Origin: Longimonas halophila
GTDB taxonomy: Bacteria; Bacteroidota; Rhodothermia; Rhodothermales; Salinibacteraceae
Direction: 5' to 3'
Length of the DNA: 64,000 bases
Assembly (NCBI RefSeq): GCF_002554705.1
Contig: NZ_PDEP01000003.1
Coordinates: forward strand, 1-64,000
Of the stretch, positions 25,999 through 34,703 are shown in pieces. A program made the position numbers and the translations under genes. Under the pieces are notes generated by a model that made no database searches, had not been told where the DNA came from, and saw only the letters and a program-made list of their open reading frames with translations. Position 1 is the stretch's first letter. Each line of letters begins with the position of its first letter.

Positions 25999-26691
25999 AT
26001 GGCTACGCCTTCTGTATCAACGCTACCCCGTCTGAAGAACGGCGACCGGCTCACACGCTTCGAGTTCGAACGCCGCTACCAGACGATGCCCGGCATCAAA
26101 AAGGCTGAACTGATTGAAGGAAAAGTTTATATGCCCTCTCCTGTAACCGCCCGCCACCACAGCCAGCCTCATGCATACCTTACGACGTGGCTGGGCACAT
26201 ACGCTGTCCACACGCCGGGCGTCACGGTGCACGACAATGCCACTGTGCAGCTCGACCTGGATAACGAGCCGCAGCCCGATGCCCTCTTGCGCATTGACGA
26301 GGCGTGCGGCGGACAGTCGCACATCAACGATGATGATTACATCGAGGGCGCGCCGGAGCTGGTGGTGGAGGTCGCGCACAGCAGTGCGGCGTACGACCTG
26401 CACGACAAGAAGCGCGCGTACCGGCGCAACGGCGTGCAGGAGTATGTGGTGTGGCAGATGGAGGAGGCGCGCCTCGACTGGTTCCAGTTGGAGGGCGGCG
26501 CGTACACGACGCAATCGCCCGATGAGGACGGCTGCCTGCACAGCATGGCGTTTCCAGGGTTGGTGCTGGATGTGAATGCACTCTTGGATGACGATCCGGC
26601 GGCGGTGCTCACTCGGCTCAACGAGGCGCTCGGCAGCGAGACGCACCGCAACTTCGTGTCGCAGCTGGAGGAGGCCCGCTCGGATGCGTAG
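25999..26691 (+). CDS. Uma2-family (DUF820) restriction-endonuclease-fold protein
   Basis: 230 residues. The PD-(D/E)xK core is visible: P-D-A-L-L (Asp94), E-L-V-V-E-V-A (Glu124) and Y-D-L-H-D-K-K (Lys137 or 138), then Y-R-R-N-G-V-Q-E-Y-V-V-W. Uma2 proteins are abundant in cyanobacteria and some Bacteroidota, often in many copies, and their targets are unknown. It stands alone after the tRNA-Thr terminator, and nothing nearby looks like a partner toxin, antitoxin or methyltransferase. Confidence 0.9.
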   Translation: MATPSVSTLPRLKNGDRLTRFEFERRYQTMPGIKKAELIEGKVYMPSPVTARHHSQPHAYLTTWLGTYAVHTPGVTVHDNATVQLDLDNEPQPDALLRIDEACGGQSHINDDDYIEGAPELVVEVAHSSAAYDLHDKKRAYRRNGVQEYVVWQMEEARLDWFQLEGGAYTTQSPDEDGCLHSMAFPGLVLDVNALLDDDPAAVLTRLNEALGSETHRNFVSQLEEARSDA

Positions 26692-26793
26692 CACATGCCT
26701 GTTTGCATGGAGCCCCATGCAATGGTATGCCCCCCGTTGGACGGGTAAACGAGGTGCTCTGGCGGCTCTTGTATTGATCTTGGAGCACCACCG

Positions 26794-27888
26794 TTATGTC
26801 CACTTCTCAGGCGGCGCAATGAATCCAACAGCCGCCGTGCCGATTCGCAGGACGGTATGCGCAGCATCCCACAGCGGAGCAAGCAACAACGGGGACGGCT
26901 GCTGCAATATAGCTTCAGCGCGAGACATAACGTGCACTACGCCGATGGTGCGGAGCGCCAGCAGCCCCGCGCCCATGGGTCCGAGTATGAGTGGCGCGCC
27001 CCACACGAGCAGCGCCGACGCGTAGTAGGCAGTAAGATGCAACGCGGGCCCCGTCGCGTAGGCGCGTCCGGTTGAGGTGTGGCGGCGCTGCGCCCGCAGC
27101 CAGCGGCGCCACGAACGGGGCGATTTCGTCGGCACGTGTGCCCGGGCGTCCCAAACAGCACGACACGGCACCCCAGCGTGGCGCGCTGCCTGCACGAACA
27201 GGTCATCGTCGCCGCTGAGCAGGTGCGCGTGTGCCTGGTGTCCATCCACGCATTCGTAGACCGAGGTGGAGTAGCTCAGATTGCGGCCCACGGCCATGTA
27301 CGCTGTGCCGTGCTGGGCTGCTGCCAGCATAGCGATGTTTGCCGTCCACGTTTCGTATCCTGCGAGCCGCTGAAGCACGCCCCGTGGCTCCGCAGGTAGG
27401 CTGGCGCCAATGAGCACCGCGCTCTGGTCGGTGTGCATGTGGCACTGGGCCAGCACCGCCAGCCAGTGCGGCGGCGGCGTGCAGTCGGCATCGGTGAAGG
27501 CAAGCACTTCGGTGGACGCGGCCTGGATGCCTGCATTGAGCGCGTGCTTCTTGCCGGGTGGTCCGCTATGGTGCACGACTTGCTCGCGGGGACGCAGGGC
27601 CGCCTGCGTATCCAACCAACGAGCCGTGCCATCGGTCGAGTGATCGTTGACCCACACGATGTGCACGCTGGGATGCGTTTGCGCCCGGAGCGCCTGCGCC
27701 AGTGCGGGAAGCTGGTCCTGTTCGTCACGGAGCGCCACCACAACGGTGATGGGCGGTGCTGCTTCAAACGAGGCGTCGCCGTTCGCATCTCCAACAGAGG
27801 CCGGGGGATGCGTAGGTATTCCTGCTAACAGCCAGGCCAGGTATCCAGCTTGCACGAAAAACGCCCCCACGCACAGTACTTCGATCAT
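26794..27888 (-). CDS. Membrane glycosyltransferase, family 2
   Basis: 364 residues. An N-terminal span (1-24) is followed by a GT-A catalytic domain: V-V-V-A-L-R-D-E, V-N-D-H-S-T-D-G-T, and the DxD motif F-T-D-A-D-C (Asp133, Asp135). G-D-D-D-L-F-V and W-R-R-W-L-R-A-Q-R-R-H fit the ED and QxxRW-like acceptor motifs of processive or lipid glycosyltransferases. Two or three spans follow near the C-terminus. Likely products are a glycolipid or envelope polysaccharide. It is divergent from the phosphatidyltransferase run that follows. Confidence 0.85.
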   Translation of the reverse strand: MIEVLCVGAFFVQAGYLAWLLAGIPTHPPASVGDANGDASFEAAPPITVVVALRDEQDQLPALAQALRAQTHPSVHIVWVNDHSTDGTARWLDTQAALRPREQVVHHSGPPGKKHALNAGIQAASTEVLAFTDADCTPPPHWLAVLAQCHMHTDQSAVLIGASLPAEPRGVLQRLAGYETWTANIAMLAAAQHGTAYMAVGRNLSYSTSVYECVDGHQAHAHLLSGDDDLFVQAARHAGVPCRAVWDARAHVPTKSPRSWRRWLRAQRRHTSTGRAYATGPALHLTAYYASALLVWGAPLILGPMGAGLLALRTIGVVHVMSRAEAILQQPSPLLLAPLWDAAHTVLRIGTAAVGFIAPPEKWT

Positions 27889-28103
27889 GACGGGCGTTCT
27901 TTTGGGAGAGAGCTTGCGGACAATGTGCTACATCCTACCTGCTGCGCCCATGTGGTGCAAGCAATTCGTGTATTCAATTGGACTTGTGCCCCCGTGTGGG
28001 GGAAAGTTTTAGTGGATTTGATAGAGCCATCCCGCACGCGCTTTCGAAAGCGGTGGCGGCGTTGCATATTGCAAGTCGATCTATTTCACGAATCCCCCTT
28101 CCT

Positions 28104-28865
28104 ATGACTGCACGCGCGAACGAATGGCCCAACCTGGGGCGGTTCTGGACCATCCCCAACGCGCTGAGTCTGCTCCGGCTGGTGCTGGTGCTGCCTATTG
28201 CCTGGCTGATCTGGCAAGACGGTCCGCTGGAATGGGTGGTGGGGCTGGTGCTCGTGGCGATTCTTACCGACTGGTTCGATGGGCGCCTGGCCCGCTGGCT
28301 CGGCACGGTATCGGAGTGGGGCAAGGTGCTTGACCCGCTGGCCGATAAGGCCGCGGGTGGACTGGCGGTGCTGGCGCTTACGTTTCGGGCCTCCGACCCC
28401 AACCTGCCGGTGTGGTTTCTGCTGCTTGTGCTCGTGCGCGATGGTGCCATCGTCGCCGGGAGCGCAATTCTGGCGCGCCGCGTGGGCAAGGTCGTCATGA
28501 GCGCCTGGCTCGGCAAAGCCGCCACCACATGGCTCGCCATTACCGTGCTGGCCGCCCTGCTGCGCGCCGACGCGCCTGTGCTGGACGTGTGCGTGTACAT
28601 GACGGCGGGGCTGCTCGTTGTATCGTTTTTTGTGTACACGTGGCACTTCATCCGCACCGCGCAGGCCCCTGAGGGGCAGAAGAAAGTCTACCAGATGGAT
28701 CTGAGTGCCACTCGCGGGCATCCCGATCGGCCTGATTCGACTGCAGGGGCTGACGCCGAGCCGCCCGACCAGGAAAGCTCCAGCGAAATGCCCTCCCGCG
28801 AGCCTCCTCCCGATACGGAAACCCAACAGGCGCGCTCGGGCACCTCATCCCCCAACACATCGTAA
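28104..28865 (+). CDS. CDP-alcohol phosphatidyltransferase (PgsA-like)
   Basis: 253 residues with about five spans. The CDP-alcohol signature D-G-x2-A-R-x8-G-x3-D-x3-D is complete: D-W-F-D-G-R-L-A-R through G-K-V-L-D-P-L-A-D. It transfers a phosphatidyl group from CDP-diacylglycerol, most probably to glycerol 3-phosphate on the way to phosphatidylglycerol. Other acceptors are possible. After the last span there is an unusual tail of about 55 residues rich in Pro, Ser and Glu. The start at 28104 follows the N-terminus of homologues (F-W-T-I-P-N-A-L-S). It opens a co-directional run with ftsY 61 bases later. Confidence 0.88.
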   Translation: MTARANEWPNLGRFWTIPNALSLLRLVLVLPIAWLIWQDGPLEWVVGLVLVAILTDWFDGRLARWLGTVSEWGKVLDPLADKAAGGLAVLALTFRASDPNLPVWFLLLVLVRDGAIVAGSAILARRVGKVVMSAWLGKAATTWLAITVLAALLRADAPVLDVCVYMTAGLLVVSFFVYTWHFIRTAQAPEGQKKVYQMDLSATRGHPDRPDSTAGADAEPPDQESSSEMPSREPPPDTETQQARSGTSSPNTS

Positions 28866-28926
28866 GGCGGATGCGTACAGCGCATCTGCATCCTTCCATA
28901 CTCTTCTCGCTGACCCGCTGCATCCG

Positions 28927-29892
28927 ATGGGCTTCCTTGATCGATTTACCAACCGCAATACCGACGAAGAACAGGAAAAGCTGGATAAGGGGATGGACAA
29001 GACCCGCTCCAGCTTTATGGGCAAGCTGAACCGGCTGGTGCGCGGGAAGGACACGGTCGATGCCGCCCTGCTCGACGACTTGGAAGAACTTCTTGTTACC
29101 AGCGATGTGGGGGTGGATACCACGCTCGACATCATCGACCACATCGAGGAGCGCGTGGCCCGCGATCAGTACGTGTCGACTGAGGAGCTAAACGCGATGA
29201 TCCGCGAGGAGATCGCCATGCTCATGCTCGACACCGAAGACGAGCGCCCCGCCGACTTCGACGCGGAGTTGCCCAACAAGCCGCATGTGGTGATGGTGGT
29301 GGGTGTGAACGGCGTGGGCAAAACGACGACGATTGGGAAGATGGCCCATCGCTACAAGCAGGCAGGCAAGTCGGTACTGATGGGCGCAGGCGACACCTTC
29401 CGCGCCGCCGCGATTGAGCAGCTCGAAATCTGGTCGGAGCGGGCCGATGTGCCGATGATCAAGCAGAAGCATGGCTCCGACCCGGCAGCAGTCGCTTTTG
29501 ACACCATTGAGGCAGCGGTAGCGCGCGACTCGGATGTGGTGCTCATCGACACCGCCGGGCGCCTGCACACCAAGGGCGGTCTGATGGACGAGCTCAGCAA
29601 GATGAAGCGCATCATGAGCCGCAAGGTGCCCGACGCGCCCCACGAGGTGCTGCTGGTGCTCGATGCCTCGACTGGACAGAACGCGATCCGGCAGGCCGAA
29701 GAGTTTACGAAGAGCGTGGATGTGACAGGCCTGGCCCTCACCAAGCTCGACGGCACCGCCAAAGGCGGCGTTGTCATTGGCGTGTCGCATCAGTTTCAGG
29801 TGCCCGTCAAATACATCGGCGTGGGCGAGGGGCTCGACGACCTGCAGGTGTTCGACCGCAAGGGCTTTGTGGAAGCGCTCTTCGGCGAATGA
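28927..29892 (+). CDS. ftsY: Signal recognition particle receptor FtsY
   Basis: 321 residues. A short acidic N-terminus leads to the N domain (about 15-95) and the GTPase domain: G1 G-V-N-G-V-G-K-T-T (126-134), D-T-F-R-A-A-A, G3 D-T-A-G-R (208-212) and G4 T-K-L-D-G (272-276). It binds Ffh in the SRP complex and docks ribosomes making membrane proteins at the translocon. The long A domain of E. coli FtsY is absent, as in many bacteria. The ATG at 28927 gives the standard M-G-F-L-D-R-F start. Confidence 0.97.
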   Translation: MGFLDRFTNRNTDEEQEKLDKGMDKTRSSFMGKLNRLVRGKDTVDAALLDDLEELLVTSDVGVDTTLDIIDHIEERVARDQYVSTEELNAMIREEIAMLMLDTEDERPADFDAELPNKPHVVMVVGVNGVGKTTTIGKMAHRYKQAGKSVLMGAGDTFRAAAIEQLEIWSERADVPMIKQKHGSDPAAVAFDTIEAAVARDSDVVLIDTAGRLHTKGGLMDELSKMKRIMSRKVPDAPHEVLLVLDASTGQNAIRQAEEFTKSVDVTGLALTKLDGTAKGGVVIGVSHQFQVPVKYIGVGEGLDDLQVFDRKGFVEALFGE

Positions 29893-29937
29893 TGCGCCCC
29901 AACGTCTCCCCCGTGTATTTCTTTTGATGCTACGCGT

Positions 29938-30909
29938 ATGGCTATGAACATCGTTTTTATGGGCACCCCCGAGTTTGCGGTGCCCTCGCTCGAAGCGCTT
30001 TCCGACGCCGGATACCGTCCGCAGACTGTAGTTACAGGTCCCGACCGTGGGCGGGGGCGAGGCCAGTCGATGCGTCCAACCGCCGTCAAGAAGGCGGCGC
30101 AGGCGCTGGAGATTGACGATATTCTCCAGCCCGATTCGGTGCACGACGCCTCGTTTGCCGAGAGCCTGCGCGAACGCGCCCCCGACTGCTTTGTGGTCGT
30201 GGCGTTCAAGATTCTGCCGCCGTCGGTGCTCTCGATTCCGAGCAAAGGCGCGTTCAACCTGCACGGCTCGCTGCTTCCGGCCTATCGCGGGGCAGCGCCC
30301 ATCCACCGCGCCGTCATGAATGGCGATGCAGAAACCGGCGTCACCACGTTTTTTCTGGAGCCGAAGGTCGATACCGGAGACATGATTCTGAAGAAGCGGA
30401 TGCCGATTGGTCCAAACGAGACCACAGGCGATGTGCACGACCGCATGATGCACCTGGGCGCCGAAGCGGTTGTTGAAACAGTACAGCTTATCGAACAGGG
30501 CACCGCCCCACGCATCCCCCAGGACAACGACGCGGCCACGCCCGCCCCTAAGGTGCATGCTGAAGAGGCGGACATCCCGTGGTCGGCATCGGCCGCCACA
30601 GTGCACAACCACATTCGGGGCCTCTCGCCCATTCCCGGGGCCTGGACGCTGCATGGCGACACCCGGCTGAAGGTGTACCGCTCGCATCGGCTTGAGGATG
30701 AAGCGGAGGCCGCCCATGACACAACGCCGGGCACGGTGCTCTCAACCAACGGCGTAGTGCATGTGGCCTGCGGCAGCGGAGCCGTGTCTCTCGATGTGAT
30801 TCAGCAGCCCGGCAAACAGCGTCTGGATGCCGAGGCCTTTGTGAACGGCTACCCGATGTCTGCTGGTGATGTGCTCGCCTCGTCTGCAACCGCGTCGACG
30901 GTGGCATAG
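29938..30909 (+). CDS. fmt: Methionyl-tRNA formyltransferase
   Basis: 323 residues. It formylates initiator Met-tRNA with 10-formyl-tetrahydrofolate. The catalytic residues Asn107, His109 and Asp145 fall in F-N-L-H-G-S-L-L-P and V-D-T-G. The opening N-I-V-F-M-G-T-P-E-F-A-V is typical, and the C-terminal OB-like domain (about 210-315) binds tRNA. It is 45 bases after ftsY. The usual partner def (peptide deformylase) is not here. The second ATG (29944) is possible. Confidence 0.96.
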   Translation: MAMNIVFMGTPEFAVPSLEALSDAGYRPQTVVTGPDRGRGRGQSMRPTAVKKAAQALEIDDILQPDSVHDASFAESLRERAPDCFVVVAFKILPPSVLSIPSKGAFNLHGSLLPAYRGAAPIHRAVMNGDAETGVTTFFLEPKVDTGDMILKKRMPIGPNETTGDVHDRMMHLGAEAVVETVQLIEQGTAPRIPQDNDAATPAPKVHAEEADIPWSASAATVHNHIRGLSPIPGAWTLHGDTRLKVYRSHRLEDEAEAAHDTTPGTVLSTNGVVHVACGSGAVSLDVIQQPGKQRLDAEAFVNGYPMSAGDVLASSATASTVA

Positions 30910-30954
30910 CACCTGTAGCCTCACCCTCCTGCTCACGATTGGATGCCTCTTGCT

Positions 30955-32169
30955 ATGCCTGCTTCCTCCTCGTCCCTCCGCTCGCCCCAACGGGCCGATC
31001 TCGCATCGTCGACGGTGGATGCAGCGCGTACGTGTTTTGATGAGCATTTTGAGGATGCTGAAGAAGCATCGCCCGTTGTCGTCTATCAGCAGGCTCCCCT
31101 GGCCATTCAGGCCGACCACACGCACTACAGCGAGGGCTTTGCGCTGTTCGCGGGTCTTCCGCATGGCGTAGCCGTGGTAGCGCGTCCGTCTTCGGATGGA
31201 CCGTCGCGCCTGGCCACCGCCGACATGCCCGCCCGCGTAGCCCTTCCTGCTGACGAGCCTCCTCGCACCAACGCTACTATGACGACCCGCGTGGTGCACG
31301 CCTTGCTGGCTGCAACGTCTGACGCAGCTCCAGCTCTGGATGTTGCGGTGGCGCATGCCTTGCCTAACGCATGTCGAGACGCCTACGCAGCTGCTCTGAC
31401 GCGCGCCGCACACCGCGCCATTGTGCAGTGCACCCCCACCTCTGCGGGTCCGCCCTTTGCTACGTCGTTTGTGCCTGTTGCACAATCGGTCTTGGCGGAT
31501 ACACAGGGGCGTCCGTACAGCCATGCCTATCCGCTTGCCGTGAGCGACGCGGCTCACTCCAGTGGACGCCTGGCACCATTCGTGCTGGTCGACACGCCCG
31601 AGCACGATGCACTTCCTGTGCCCGCTCAACACAACGACGCCCTGCAGTGGGGCTTTTTTGCACCGGGTGTGCCGCCTCAATACAGGCCCGCCACGTCGGA
31701 GCACCGCAAGCAACGCGTACAGGCGGCGCTCGCTGCCCTACAGTCCACCGAGGACTTTGCCGAACTAAACACCTTTAGTTCCCTGGAGCACCGGGCGCTC
31801 GACCGGGCGCTGCGTCAGGTAGCGCCCGAACATCGGCCCATTGTGCGCCACCTGGTTACCGAAAACCGGCGCGTGCAGAAGCACGTGGTGGCGCTGCGCC
31901 ACGGCGACGGCCAGATGAGCGGGGCGCTCCTTCATATGACGCATGCCTCGCTCCAGACCACCTGGGACGGCGCGTCGGCGGCTGCGAATTTTCTTGTAGG
32001 CCAGGCCAAAGGCTACACCGAGGCCGGCCTCTATGGCGCAGGCATGACCGGACGCGATGGCTATGTGCTTACCGTGGGTCGCCGCCCGGCGTATCCGGCC
32101 CACATTCGCACCCTATGTGAACGCTACGAGACCACCTTTCACCATCCCGTTCCCTTTATTGCCCTGTAG
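30955..32169 (+). CDS. Galactokinase-like protein (GHMP family), probably catalytically inactive
   Basis: 404 residues, about galactokinase length. The galactokinase signature region is recognisable but altered: residues 47-64 read Q-A-D-H-T-H-Y-S-E-G-F-A-L where G-E-H-T-D-Y-N-x-G would be expected, and the usual Arg before it is Leu. The ATP-binding G-L-S-S-S-A motif cannot be found. The C-terminal domain keeps L-V-T-E-N-R-R-V, T-H-A-S-L and G-A-G-M-T-G. This suggests a GHMP fold retained for binding rather than phosphotransfer. It is 11 bases upstream of the MoxR gene, so translation may be coupled. Confidence 0.65.
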   Translation: MPASSSSLRSPQRADLASSTVDAARTCFDEHFEDAEEASPVVVYQQAPLAIQADHTHYSEGFALFAGLPHGVAVVARPSSDGPSRLATADMPARVALPADEPPRTNATMTTRVVHALLAATSDAAPALDVAVAHALPNACRDAYAAALTRAAHRAIVQCTPTSAGPPFATSFVPVAQSVLADTQGRPYSHAYPLAVSDAAHSSGRLAPFVLVDTPEHDALPVPAQHNDALQWGFFAPGVPPQYRPATSEHRKQRVQAALAALQSTEDFAELNTFSSLEHRALDRALRQVAPEHRPIVRHLVTENRRVQKHVVALRHGDGQMSGALLHMTHASLQTTWDGASAAANFLVGQAKGYTEAGLYGAGMTGRDGYVLTVGRRPAYPAHIRTLCERYETTFHHPVPFIAL

Positions 32170-32180
32170 TCCGCCCGCCT

Positions 32181-33176
32181 ATGCCGAATGCCGATCTAAC
32201 CGCCATCAAGGAGCGCGTGGTGCGCCATGGCGCCTTTGTACACGACGTGATTGACGAGATGGGCGGCGTGGTGGTCGGCCAAACCCGCATGATAGAGCGT
32301 CTGCTCATTGGCTTGCTCTGCAACGGCCATGTGCTGTTGGAGGGCGTGCCCGGCCTGGCCAAGACGCTTACGGTGCGCATGCTGGCGCAGTGTATTGGTA
32401 CCTCGTTCCAGCGCATCCAGTTCACCCCCGACCTCTTGCCCGCCGATGTGCTGGGCACCCTTGTCTACAACCAGCAGACCGGGCGCTTTACGGTCGAGAA
32501 AGGACCGATCTTTGCCAACGTCATTCTTGCCGACGAGATCAACCGCTCTCCAGCCAAGGTGCAGAGCGCCCTGCTCGAAAGCATGCAAGAGCATCAGGTC
32601 ACCATTGGCGACCAGACCTTCCCGCTCGACGATCCGTTTCTTGTGCTTGCTACGCAGAACCCCATTGAGCAACAGGGCACCTACCCGCTGCCTGAGGCGC
32701 AGATGGATCGCTTTATGATGAAGGTGCAGGTGCCATATCCTTCACGCGAGCAAGAACTCGAAATCATGCGCCGTATGGCCCGCACCAACACCGCACCCGC
32801 CGTCTCGGAGGTAGCCACTCCTGAACAAGTCATTCGCGTACGGCAGGTCGTTAACGAACTGTACATGGATGCGCAAGTCGAGCAATATATCGTCGACCTG
32901 GTGCTGGCGACCCGCACCCCGGCTGCGTACGGAACCGAGCGCCTTGCGCGTCTGATTGAGCATGGCGCCTCGCCACGCGCGTCCATCAACCTGAACCTGG
33001 CTGCGCGGGGCCATGCGCTCTTGCGTCGGCGCGCATACGTGACCCCCGACGATGTGCGCGCTGTTGTGCCCGAAGTGCTGGCCCATCGCATTGTGCGGAC
33101 CTACGAGGCCGAGGCCGAAGGTGTTACGGCTACCGCGCTCGTGCAAGATATCCTTGATACCGTTGAGGTCCCCTGA
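32181..33176 (+). CDS. MoxR-family AAA+ ATPase
   Basis: 331 residues. Walker A G-V-P-G-L-A-K-T (55-62), Walker B V-I-L-A-D-E-I (Asp118-Glu119), the sensor region A-T-Q-N-P-I-E-Q and the C-terminal lid are all standard. MoxR ATPases act as chaperones, usually with von Willebrand A domain partners and a DUF58 protein encoded next door. Here the neighbours are instead the galactokinase-like protein (11 bases upstream) and HPr kinase (71 bases downstream), which is unusual. Confidence 0.93.
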   Translation: MPNADLTAIKERVVRHGAFVHDVIDEMGGVVVGQTRMIERLLIGLLCNGHVLLEGVPGLAKTLTVRMLAQCIGTSFQRIQFTPDLLPADVLGTLVYNQQTGRFTVEKGPIFANVILADEINRSPAKVQSALLESMQEHQVTIGDQTFPLDDPFLVLATQNPIEQQGTYPLPEAQMDRFMMKVQVPYPSREQELEIMRRMARTNTAPAVSEVATPEQVIRVRQVVNELYMDAQVEQYIVDLVLATRTPAAYGTERLARLIEHGASPRASINLNLAARGHALLRRRAYVTPDDVRAVVPEVLAHRIVRTYEAEAEGVTATALVQDILDTVEVP

Positions 33177-33247
33177 TTCCATGAGCCGACCGCCTCAAGG
33201 GCCTCGCTGCCCGTCCACTCGCTCCTGCTTCCACTGCGCCATCCGCT

Positions 33248-34255
33248 ATGTCTGAGGCCGAATCGAACGCTCCTACTCTCTCCATCGACACCTTTGTGGA
33301 ACGCTTGCGTGAGCGCGCCGAACTCCCACTCACGCCGCTAAACAGCGTGGATGCGCCCTGTGCCTCCATTCAAGAAGACCACCTACACCGTCCGGGGCTG
33401 GCATTGGCGGGATACGTAGAGCTGTTCACCTACCAGCGCGTGCAGATTCTGGGCAACACCGAAACGCGCTACTTGCGGCATCTGGATGCACAGGCGCGGC
33501 GCGAGGCATTCGCTCACCTTACGCAGTTCGACATCCCCTGTATTATTTGCACTGCTGGCAACTCTCTTGGCGCATCCCTGCTCAGCATGGCCACTGAGGC
33601 GCATATCCCCGTCTTCCAGACCGATACGCCTACGGTAGATGCGATGGCGACCATCCGAGCGCTTTTGGTGGACCACTTTGCCCCTCAGAAGGCGGTACAC
33701 GGCTCGCTGGTCGACGTGTACGGCGTTGGGCTTTTGCTTTCTGGGCCCTCGGGCATTGGCAAAAGCGAGGTCGCCCTCGACCTTATCGAACGCGGCCACC
33801 GCCTCGTGGCCGACGATGTGGTCATGGTCACCCGCCGCGATTCCTCGATCCTGATGGGCGCTGGCACCGATCTCGTGCAGCATTTCATGGAGGTGCGCGG
33901 GCTTGGGCTCGTCGACATCCGGGCGATGTTTGGCATTCGTGCGATTCGCTTCCAGAAACGCGTAGAACTGGTTGTACAGATGGAGATGGCCGATGCCAAT
34001 ACCGAGTACACCCGCATCGACATGATTGAGGGGACCCATGAGATTCTTGGCGTGCCACTTCCTCAGGTCCGCGTGCCCATCACACCGGGCAAGAGCGTAA
34101 CGGTGATCTGTGAAGTCATTGCCATGAACTATTTACTGCGTCACTACGGATATAACCCAAAAGAAGTCTTTCAGCAACGTCTGCGCGACCGCATTCAGTC
34201 GAAGCGCAGCGGGCTACAGCGCGGAATTCACTATTTTGAGCAGGACTATGAGTAG
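33248..34255 (+). CDS. hprK: HPr kinase/phosphorylase
   Basis: 335 residues, near full length. The N-terminal domain (about 10-135) is followed by the P-loop domain: H-G-S-L-V-D-V-Y-G (His152), Walker A G-P-S-G-I-G-K-S (166-173), D-D-V-V, and the family signature M-E-V-R-G-L-G-L-V-D-I. In Firmicutes it phosphorylates Ser46 of HPr for carbon catabolite control. Many bacteria outside that phylum have it with only an incomplete PTS. No HPr or PTS gene lies in this window, so its partner here is unknown. It ends the pgsA-like to hprK run. Confidence 0.94.
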   Translation: MSEAESNAPTLSIDTFVERLRERAELPLTPLNSVDAPCASIQEDHLHRPGLALAGYVELFTYQRVQILGNTETRYLRHLDAQARREAFAHLTQFDIPCIICTAGNSLGASLLSMATEAHIPVFQTDTPTVDAMATIRALLVDHFAPQKAVHGSLVDVYGVGLLLSGPSGIGKSEVALDLIERGHRLVADDVVMVTRRDSSILMGAGTDLVQHFMEVRGLGLVDIRAMFGIRAIRFQKRVELVVQMEMADANTEYTRIDMIEGTHEILGVPLPQVRVPITPGKSVTVICEVIAMNYLLRHYGYNPKEVFQQRLRDRIQSKRSGLQRGIHYFEQDYE

Positions 34256-34611
34256 AGAATAGCACCCAGCAGACCCAAAATGTCCAAAATCTGAAGAAAG
34301 GCTCATCTTTCATGCATCATTCTGGCTAATGTGGTACAGTGCTTGTCCATACAGTAGCAACACATACGAAGACGGCAAGTACGCGCGACTTGCGTTGCTA
34401 CCTGGACTTTGCGCAACATGCCGCTTTACAAGGTTTTGGCGTGCTCGTAATATAGCGATTGTATTGCATATGCGTTGCATCAGCGCTTCTGGAGTGTGGG
34501 ACCGCTTCCAAGCGCCATGCGTGGCAGTATACGTGCAAATGTATTGAGGCGGCAACACAGTCCCCAACCGCCTTCCCCCCCCAATATGCAAAGGATCTTG
34601 CACCGCCGACC
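34256..34611. other. Intergenic region upstream of the M23 peptidase
   Basis: About 360 bases with no gene-like frame. It includes a C8 run (34575-34582) about 30 bases upstream of the promoter described next. No terminator is obvious after hprK. Confidence 0.45.
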
Positions 34612-34640
34612 TTGACACCGAAACCCGTGTATTCTATATT
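34612..34640 (+). promoter_or_regulatory. Near-consensus sigma-70 promoter
   Basis: TTGACA (34612-34617), 17-base spacer, TATATT (34635-34640). The start of transcription would be about 34647, leaving about 57 bases of leader before the M23 gene. It is the best promoter match in the window. Confidence 0.75.
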
Positions 34641-34703
34641 TGGCGCAGCCTGTACACGGTCATCCTCCCCACCGCTTTCGCCCCTCCACTTGACCTTGTT
34701 CAC

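Noticed and set aside
29188-30717. A 509-codon minus-strand frame opposite ftsY and fmt
   Set aside because: Both genes on the plus strand are certain, and the antisense frame crosses from one to the other with no domain of its own.
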